Shown here: one piece after another, positions 23,081 to 33,100 of the stretch | Position numbering within the stretch: position 1 is the first letter of the stretch | Layout of the letters: each line of letters opens with the position of its first letter | IMG/VR virus record: IMGVR_UViG_3300030117_002112 | Span: 2,768 to 37,413 of that record | Strand: one strand, 5' to 3' | Length of the DNA: 34,646 nucleotides | Origin: a virus | The notes under the pieces: generated by a model | The model's database searches: none | Seen by the model: the letters and a program-made list of their open reading frames with translations, nothing else | Told to the model about the DNA's origin: nothing | Position numbers and translations under genes: made by a program

Positions 23081-24115
23081 ATGAGTGATACAAGTTTAAT
23101 ACGAGGTGCGGCTACAGCATATAAAAACTGGGATAATGTTCCTGGAATATATGATGGTTTAGATAAGGCAATTGGAGGTGGTATGGAAATGATGGAAGAA
23201 GGTCTTACTGGTTTAAAAAAAGAAAAAATAATAGACGAACAATTAAAAGGTCAGTTTAATGAATTAGCCACTGATATTTATGACAACTATGATGGATCGT
23301 TTAAAACAGATGTTGATTATAAGCATACAATACAAGAAGTTAAAAGCATGGAGCAAGAATATTACGATGCTTTAAAGAGCGATGATCCAGAGTTATTAAC
23401 TAAAGCTAAGTTAAGATTTAATAATTTAGACAGCGAAATACAAACAACAAAAGAATTAAGAAAATCAATAACAGATCCAGAGTTTGGAATGTCTAACGCT
23501 GTAAAAGGTTCTAATCGTTTAATTGTAAATACTTGGTTAGCTGAAAATTACGAAAAGTCTGGTGAAGGTGGAAATTATACTTATACTATGGATATTCCTG
23601 GTCTTGGTAAAGTAACTAAAACTAGACAGGAGATAGAAGCAATGGCTCTTATGAAAAATAATCTTCCTAACGAAGCTTATACAAAAGTATTTAGAAAATA
23701 TATAGGCACTAAAAAAGCAGGGAATAAAAAACTATTAAAACATGATCTTGGGCAAAACGTTGTGCCTACTAAAAAAAATGATTTAGATGTTTTTTTAAAT
23801 GACGAAGGTTTTGCAGCTGGAGGAACTTTTACAGATTTAATGATGAGACCTGACAATAAAAAATATTATAGCGAGCTATATGGTGATATAATAAAAAGTT
23901 ATGATATGAATCCTACTGAGGATGATTATGATGAATTTGTAGATGCTATAGCTAATCCTAACAATAAATTCTGGCAAACACAACCAAAAGGTTCTTGGGA
24001 AGAAACATCTAGAAAAATAGCTATAGAAACACTTACCAATGCCGTTGTAAATGGACATAATGAAACTTGGGGTGTAGGTGAAGAAGAAGGTGAGAATATA
24101 GATGATATCTCTTAA
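23081..24115 (+). CDS. Probable internal virion protein (344 aa)
   Basis: 344 residues with start at 23081. An earlier in-frame ATG at 23051 lies inside the upstream gene, and 23081 has the usual A/T leader (TATAAATAT). It is mostly helical: an N-terminal region (GAATAYKNWDNVPGIYDGLD), a coiled-coil-like acidic part (EVKSMEQEYYDALKSDDPELL), then a mixed region with GNYTYTMDIPGLGKVTKTRQ and a strongly acidic tail (GVGEEEGENIDDIS). No signal peptide or catalytic motif. It lies between the gp14-like candidate and the giant polyvalent protein, the place of T7 gp15, but is shorter than gp15. Function is inferred from position. Confidence 0.5.
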   Translation: MSDTSLIRGAATAYKNWDNVPGIYDGLDKAIGGGMEMMEEGLTGLKKEKIIDEQLKGQFNELATDIYDNYDGSFKTDVDYKHTIQEVKSMEQEYYDALKSDDPELLTKAKLRFNNLDSEIQTTKELRKSITDPEFGMSNAVKGSNRLIVNTWLAENYEKSGEGGNYTYTMDIPGLGKVTKTRQEIEAMALMKNNLPNEAYTKVFRKYIGTKKAGNKKLLKHDLGQNVVPTKKNDLDVFLNDEGFAAGGTFTDLMMRPDNKKYYSELYGDIIKSYDMNPTEDDYDEFVDAIANPNNKFWQTQPKGSWEETSRKIAIETLTNAVVNGHNETWGVGEEEGENIDDIS

Positions 24116-24126
24116 TAAAATATAAT

Positions 24127-27100
24127 ATGAGCGAAGTATTTGTAGATAATAAATATCAAGGTGGTTTTGTTGGAGATTTAGAAACTTTAACAAGTCAATT
24201 TCAACGTGGAGATATAAATAATCCATTAGACGAATATGACGTTGAAGCCTTAATTTCTTCTCAAAAAAATATTGATTTAATTATAGATAATAAAATACCA
24301 TTAACTGATGAAGCTAAATTTGAGTTAAACAAAGTATTAAAATATCATGACGAAGATTATGTAAATAAATTTAGATCAACTTATTTTACACCGCAAGAAG
24401 TCGATTCACTTTCACAATCACAATCTCGTTCAGAAACTATCACTACTGATGTAAAAGAATCTAAAAGACCAAAAACTCACGAACGATTATGGAAAGCGCT
24501 AGTAGATAAAGAGCTTTATAGTGGTGATTATAATAAATTTCAAGAACAATTTTCTACACCAGAAACACAACAAAGATTATTCAAGTCTCTTAAAGCGAAA
24601 AAACTATACAGCAAATCTGCTGGTGATTTCATGAATACATTTTTTCCAGTTATTGAAGAACAAAAAGTAGAAACAGTAGTAGAAGATACTCCAGAAACAA
24701 AGGTTCAAAACATACAGAAAGATGATAAGTCTTCAGTAATCGAACGTTCTTACATGCAAGAAGACGAAAGTTATGATGATTTTTATAATAGAATAACGCC
24801 TACTACTAGAGAAGTAGAAGAAGAAGTTTATGATGCTAGTTATAGAGGTTTTGTAAAAAAACCAGTTACCAAAACAGTTATAGATGGAATAGCAAAAATA
24901 AAAGACGGCGTTTATGTAAATGAAAATAACGAACCAGCTACCGAAGAAGAAATACTTAGATATACTGAATTAGAGCAGTTAAACAATATTCGTCAAGAAT
25001 CTTTTGCTATAACATCTAGATCGGCGGGTGATTATAGTGATTTGTCTGCTAGCGAAATTGTAGAAGCTGGTAAAAAAGAAAAACTAGAAGATGTTGATGT
25101 AACTCAAGTTGGTGAAATAAAACCAGAATTAGACTATGAACTTAAAGATTATTTAGAATATAATCAAGAACAATTGATAAATAATTGGGAAAATTTTTTA
25201 GTTAAAACCAACGCGCCAATAATAGCAAGACAAGAAAAAGAACAACAAGAAATATGGGATTCAAAGTGGGAAGCATTTTTACAAGAAAATGAATCTACTA
25301 TAAATGGAGAAGTAAAAGCTTTAGAGCAAGAAGTTTTATCATTTTGGGAACCTCAATTTAAAAAAGCTAAAACCCAATCAGAACTTGACAATCTAATTAG
25401 TGAGGCAGAGGAAGATCTTAAAACAAGTATAAATCTTCAAATAAACGATCGTTATAAAGACATGTTTAACCAGTTGATGCTAGAGGACGAAGAATTAAAT
25501 GTTATAGGAGCTAGACATCAAGAGGAATGGAAAGTAATACAAGAAAAACAATGGGATCAATATGCTAAAAATATTAAACCAAAATATGATATTTTTACAC
25601 CTAAAGTTTTAGATGAAATAGGCGAAAACTTAGATCAAAATTATAATTTTCAATATAAACCTGGTCCAGAGCAAAAAATGTTATTACAAAGAGCTCTTGA
25701 TGGATATATTAGAGAATTTGGTATTCCAGAAGGAAAAGAATTGGAAGATGTTAAAAATGAATATTGGTCGTATTTTTATAAAAAATTAGCGTTTGATCCA
25801 TCGTCTACTAATGAAGATGGTACACCAACTTATTCTCAATGGGCTTATAAAGATATAGCAACAGGGGCATTAGAAGAAGCTAAGAAAGAATTAACAAGAT
25901 TATCCAAAGACTACGAACCAATAAAAGTTCGAGTTTCCGCTAGAGAATACAGAACAATAACACCAGAACAACAAGCTAGAAATAATAACCCTGAGTTAGG
26001 TCAAATAATAGATTTTTCCCAAAGAGTTCTTGATAATCCAGAAGAAATGAGTAAAAATGGTTTTACTAATTTTTGGAAAGGATTAACATCATTACAAGGT
26101 CATGAGTATATACCCGTGGTAGGTGGTTTAGTTGAGCTTAATAACTCGGCTCATTTTTACGAATTATCTCAAAAAAAGGATAGAACTAAAATGGAAGACT
26201 TGGCTCTTTCAATATATGCTATTAAAAACGCGTCAGATAAAAAAGTTTCAGAACTAGGTAGCACGGCTTACAATGGTGGTAAAATAGCTGGTGGATCTGT
26301 ATCCTTTATGGGTGAGGTTATACTTACTAGTGGATTGTATACTAGCGTTAGGAAAAGCATGTCTAAAGTTATAAAATCTTCTTTAGATAAAGCTATAAAA
26401 AGATCTACAGGTAAACAAGCTGCTAAAGGTGGTTTAAGATTTCAAAAAGGAACAAGTAAAATGTTGTTCGTACCTAAAAATACTACATATAAGATGGTTG
26501 ATAGCGTGGGAGATGTTACGGGATTTTTATTTGCTACAGCTGCTCAAACTAGTGTTAATCCACAAAGGTATTTAAAGGGTATGTATGATAACATGACACC
26601 AGAGATTGCCTTTGCTTATACAGATCAAGTAGATGATCTTATAACTGATTTAGAATTAAACGCGTTAGTTGGCAGTGAAGACAATCCAGATTTAAAAGAT
26701 GGAGACGATGTGTTAAAAGCTTTTGCCAAGGCTTTTGGTACTACATGGGCCGAGTACGCAACGGAACGTATGGGAGAATTACTACCTGGTATGGCTAAAG
26801 GTATGGCTAAAAAAATTGGACTAACATCTCCAGATTTTCTCAAGAGAATGAGTATAGGTCTTGTTATGCGTAAAATGGGGTTAAGTACGGTAGGAGAAGC
26901 TAGTGATTGGTTAAAAAGAACAGCTGGTTACCATGGCGTTTTTGGTGAATTAACAGAGGAATTTATTAACATGCCAATATCTAACATCATTAACGGTGAA
27001 ACTTGGCACGAAGGATTTGACCAGCAAAGTATAAAAGAAATGACAGTTGGTATAGCTCCAACAGTATTCGCCATGAGTGGTGGTAATGTTTTGTACAATA

Positions 27101-30100
27101 CAATGACTAATAAATCTAACCCATCTTATTGGGTTGATTACCAAAGACACGAAACAAAAGAATCTGCATTAAAACATTTAAATAGACTAAAATCAGAAGG
27201 TAGATTAAATAAAGATACAGATATAGAAATCAGAAATGATTACGTAGCCTTTGATGAGGTTTCAACTTTTTTAGAAGGTGAAGGACTAGATAATGAAATA
27301 ATTAAAACTAGTGGACCGGGTATATCCGAAGGAAGTATAGTTGCTACTGAAACTGAAATGCTTGACGAAATGGACGATCCTAACCAAAGAAAAGAAGTGG
27401 AAGGTAGATCTGATCAAATAAAGGAAAAGCAAGACGCTATAGAGGCCTTAGAAGAGTTCATGAGAACAAAAAGAAGATCTACAGATAAAGAAAAAGAAGA
27501 CGTCAATATTAAAATTAAAAAATTACAAGACGAAATATCTGATTTAAAAGCTGCAAATGAAGTTATATTAAGTCCTATTAGAGATTCAATTATTAAAAAG
27601 AAAAAAACCGAAGCATATCAAAAAGGTTTAGATAATTTAAGAAATATATATTCTAAAGGAAATAAAGGTAAAAATAAAGATGGTTCTGAAATTTTACAAG
27701 AAGCAACTTCAGATGAAGAGGTTAGAAGTATAATAACAGCAGATATATTAAGTCGAGATGGTCTAGAAGTAAACGACAACGGTGATATAGTTTTTATAGA
27801 CAACGGTCAAAAAGTAAATTTAGATGATGCTAGTTTAAGATATATTGATAAACAAGTAGAAGCCGCTTTAACTTCACATGGTGGTTTCACTATGGACGCG
27901 GAGACTGGTAAAAAATTAATTGTAATTAATAAAAACAAAGCAATAGAAGGAGCTGGTTCAAACGTAGCTATGCATGAGTTTTTACATCACTTTCTAGTTG
28001 AAACGCTTAATAAACATCCAGAATTAAAACTAGCCGTTGGAGAAGCTTTAAGTAAACACTTGGTTAATATAGATCCTAAACAAATAAGAGATACTGATTT
28101 TAGAAAAAGAGTAATGACGTATCAACAAGACTTTGGGTATACAACATCAATGGAAGAAACATTAAATCTTCTATCTGATGCTATAGCTAATGGTACTTAT
28201 CAATATAATGAGTCAGCAATGACTAAACTTGGTGATATTATAAGGCGTGTAGCTAGTAGTTTTGGAGTAAGAGTAGAGTGGAAAGACGGGAGAGATGTAT
28301 TTAATTTCATACGAGATTACAATAAAGCATTTGAATCTGGGAAATTATCAAAAGGTTTTCTAGAAACAATGGAACAAGGTGTAGTAATAGGTGGTAAAAT
28401 AAAAACTGAAGCACAAGCCTTAAAGGACAAGCTTAAAGAAATTAGAAAAATACCTGGGTTTGAAGAAGTTAAACTAGAAGATGCTGCTGATGCTCAAATG
28501 TTATTTTCCAAAGACACTGAAAATCCTCTTGTAGGTAACGAAACTTTTCAAGAAAAAATACAAACATTATACGAGCAAGGAGATTTAGATGCAATACAAG
28601 AAGCTTATAAACCTAGAATAAAAAGAGTTCTTAGAGCAGAATGGGGTTGGACAGAAGAAATATCTGATAAGTTTGAAGGTATAGTTGAAGAAGCTGTTGG
28701 TCCAGATAGAGGTGTTTTACAATTAATTCTCGGTCCTGGAAAAACAAAATATGATCCAACTTTAGGTGTTCCTTTATCTGGGCATATAGGATCTGTACTT
28801 CAAAAAAGAGGTTTAAGTGAGTTTGTGAAAAGAGAATATCCAGAAGGTGTTATAGAACAACGTATGGGTAAAGAATCTGTAGCAAAAGAAGTCGCTAAGA
28901 TAGAAACTAAACCGCAGGATGTTATATTAACAGATAAAGTTTTAGATAAATATATAACGCCTTTATTGTCTGATTTAAAGTTTACTAAAGATCAAATTAA
29001 AGTTTTAAGAGCAGAAGTTTTAAAAATTGTTGGTACTAAACTAAAAGCCTTAGACGCTGCTGTATCCAAAAATCAATCTATTAGTCCTATGATTGCTGAT
29101 ATGAAAAAGCAACTATATGTTAAAAACGGGCCAATACACAATGTAGTTTATGATATTATGACCGCTGACATGGCGGATATGATAAGTGAAAATCTTAAAG
29201 CTATAAATCCAAAAACTAAAAAGTTATACACAAAAAAAGAGGCTGAACATAAAGCTTTTAAAGATTCAGTAGAAAAGTTTTTCAAAACACCTAAATACAA
29301 AAAAGCAATTTTAGATTCTTTAACTACCACATGGTTGGCTAAATGGTTACCAATGGGTGTTCAGAAAAAGATAGTTGGTATGGGTTGGGTTAATCATGAC
29401 GTTTGGGAAGGGAGAAAAAAGGGTACTAAACGAGGTGATGTTGAAGCTTGGCAAGCTAGCGAAGAAGGTCCTTATAAGGGTATGACTGATGGAAAGCAGA
29501 AGATAAGAAGAAATCCTAAGGCTACAACTGATGTAACGCCAGCAATGCTATTAAGTGCTTTTGTTAAAGGTAAAACGCCTACAGAAATAAAAAGAAAAGG
29601 ATTAGAAAACATATCTTTAACTATAACTCAAGAACTAGGTTTAGAAGTATTCAAGGCTGACATGGTTAATGATGGTAAACTAAAGGAAGTATTTAAAAAC
29701 AGACAAGATCTTTTTGATAGAATATTAAACGATAATTTTGTTGAAGAATTTGTTAGGCAATTTGAAAGAGGTACAACAAAATATAGCGCAGATGCCGCTA
29801 AAGAAATAACTTTAAAAACCGTTGAAGAGGCTAACCGTAGATTAAAAGAACAAATAACCGCTGGTTATGATGGTGCTGTCGAAATAATGGGTATGAAACC
29901 TATAAGCCTTAAAACAGAAGAAGGTAGAGAAGAGTATAGACTTTTCTTTTTAGAAAAAATAGTACCGATGCTTTCTAAAAGGGTTTTGTTAGCAATGTCT
30001 GGCAGTTTTACTGCTTCCGCTAGTACTTTAGCAAAAAATTGGAAAAGAAGATTTTTATTTAAGAATAAAACAGAGTTTACATACTTTTTAGATCAAGTAG

Positions 30101-33100
30101 AAGAACAAGGTCTTAGATTTGGTGTTAATCTTAGTGAGCAGCAAGAGCAAAAACTATACGACGCTGTAAAAAAAGAAGGTTATGGAAAGGCTAAATTAAA
30201 AACTCAAGAGAAAAAAGTTAAAGATAAAAAGTTTAAAGATAGTAAGGAGCAAGGTTTTAGATTATTGTGGGAAATGGTGCAGAAAGAAATACAAACAAAT
30301 GAAAAAACTATACCTGGTTTTGCATTTTTAATGTCTTCTTCTAGTCAATTCCAAGGACATTTTATGAGAACTGGTGCAAAAATAGATTTTTTCAATACTT
30401 TAACTGGTAAAAATAGAGAAGAACATACTTCACCTATAACAGCTTTAGGTAAATACTTTTTTCTACATGCTGTAAAGGGTAATTTATTCACAGGTGGTAA
30501 AAATAGCATTTATGATAAGGCTATCAAATCTTATTTTCAAGGTTCTTTACCTGTATTTATGGATAATAGATTAAAACAAAAGGATGCTAATGGTAATTGG
30601 ATATATGATTATTCAGATTTACCACCTTTAGAACATTTAACAGCTATATTAAATGGTGATATATCTATATGGGCTAGATATTTCCACCCTAACGTTAATA
30701 ATAATTTTGATACAGATTATGATTCGATGTCTGAAGTGGATATCGCAAATGGATTACATGAAATAGGTGGTATAAATCCAAATATTTTAGTTTTAGCAAA
30801 CGGCAATACGATAGCTAAAGAGTTTGGTGTTGATGTTAAAGGTAAAATAACTCCTGCTATAGCAGCTGCACAACAAGGTTTAATATATAGAATGGCTATT
30901 GGTGAGAATATAAGTGCTGCTAAAATAAAAGAAGTTTTAGACGGAGCGAGTAAAACACCAATTAAAAGTGAAGCTAAAAAACAAATGACATTAACTAATG
31001 CTGTGGTTGTTTCTAGATCTATAGATGCTAAACCTAAAGGTATTACTGTTTTTGATTTTGATGATACATTAGCTACTAGCAGGTCAAAGGTTATATCAAC
31101 AGCTCCAGATGGTACCGTTAGAAAGCTAACAGCAGAACAGTTTGCTAAAGAAGGCGCTGATTTGTTAGATCAAGGTTATACACATGACTTTTCTGAGTTT
31201 AGCAAAGTTGTAAAAGGTAAAACAGCATCACTGTTTAATAAAGCTTTAAAATTACAAAAGAAATTTGGTCCTGAAAACATGTTTATATTAACGGCAAGAC
31301 CAGCGGAATCAGCAGAATCAATACATGAGTTTTTAAAAGCTAACGGTTTAAATATACCATTAAAAAATATTACTGGCTTAGGTAATTCTACATCAGAAGC
31401 AAAAGCGCTTTGGATAGCTGATAAAGTTGGTGAAGGTTACAATGACTTTTATTTTGCTGATGATGCGTTGCAAAATGTACAAGCTGTTAAGAACATGCTA
31501 GATCAATTTGATGTAAAATCGAAAATCCAACAAGCTAAAATTAATTTTAGTAAAGACGCTAGCGATCAATTCAACGAGATACTAGAAGATGTTACTAATA
31601 TTGATGCTGTAAAACGTTTTTCAGATACTAAGGCTAGAAAACGTGGCGCTAGTAAAGGTAAGTTTAGAATATTTATACCACCGTCACACGAGGACTTTGT
31701 AGGTTTACTTTACAACTTTATGGGTAAAGGTAGAAAAGGAGATGGACATAGAGATTTCTTTGAGAGAAATTTAATTAAACCATTAAATAGAGCTTATAGA
31801 GAAATAGATACAGCTAAGCAAGCTATAGCTAATGATTATAAATCTCTTAACAAAGCATTTCCAGATGTTAAAAAGAAATTAAAAAAGAAAACTTTTGATA
31901 ATGATTTTACATTTGAAGATGCAATTAGAATTTACTTGTGGAATAAACATGGTTACGATATACCGGGGCTTAGCAAAACAGATCAACAAAAATTAGTTGA
32001 CTTAGTGACACAAGACCCAGCATTACAAAATTACGCAGAAACATTAAACGTCATATCTAAACAAGATACATATGTAAGTCCAGGCCAAGGGTGGGAAGGT
32101 GGCAATATAAAAATAGATTTAATAGATGCTACTGGTAGAGTTGGTAGAGAACAATACTTTGCTGAGTTCAACGAAAATGCAGAGCTAATATTTTCACCTG
32201 AAAACTTAAATAAAATAGAAGCTGCATATGGTAAATCTTTTAGAGAGGCTTTAGAAGATATGCTTCACAGAATTAAAACTGGTGTTAATAGACCTAAAGG
32301 ACAAAGTGGACCGGTAAATAGGTGGATGAACTTCCTAAATGGATCTGTTGGTACAGTTATGTTCTTTAATATGAGATCAGCTATATTACAGCAAATGTCT
32401 ATTGTTAACTATTTAAATTTTGCTGACAACAATATGTTTGCAGCTGCCAAAGCATTTGCAAACCAAGCTCAATATTGGAAAGATTTTGCTTATATATTTA
32501 ATTCAGATATGTTAAAGCAAAGAAGAGGTGGTATTGGTACAGATATAAACGGAGCTGAACTCGCGGAAGCTGTTAGTAAAGCAAGAGGTGGTAGTATATT
32601 TGATAAAACTGGTGTTTTAGTAGGTAAGCTTTTACAATTAGGATTTACACCTACACAAATTGGGGATAACATTGCAATATCAATTGGTGGTGCTACTTTT
32701 TATAGAAATAGGATAAATAAATATTTAAAAGACGGTTTAAGCAAAAAAGAAGCAGAAGCAAAAGCGTGGACTGATTTTCAAAATATAACACAGTCAACAC
32801 AGCAGTCATCTAGACCTGATATGACTTCGCAACAGCAAAGCATGTGGATTGGAAAGATGGTATTAAATTTCCAAAACATTACTTCTCAGTATAATAGAAT
32901 AATTAAAAAAGCTGCAAGCGATATATATAATAGAAGAATGACACCGCCTAATACTACGCAGTTCCAAAGTGATGCTTCTAACATGTCTAGAATATTATAT
33001 TATGGCGCAGTGCAAAATGTAATATTTTACAGTTTACAAACAGCATTGTTTGCAGTTATGTTCGGAGATGAAGATGAAAGTAACGAACAATTTTTAAAGA

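Noticed and set aside
31054-31068. RNA polymerase catalytic motif (DFDDT read as a DxDxD-like site)
   Set aside because: The later LTARP and FADD motifs fit an HAD phosphatase, and the third metal-binding Asp is absent.
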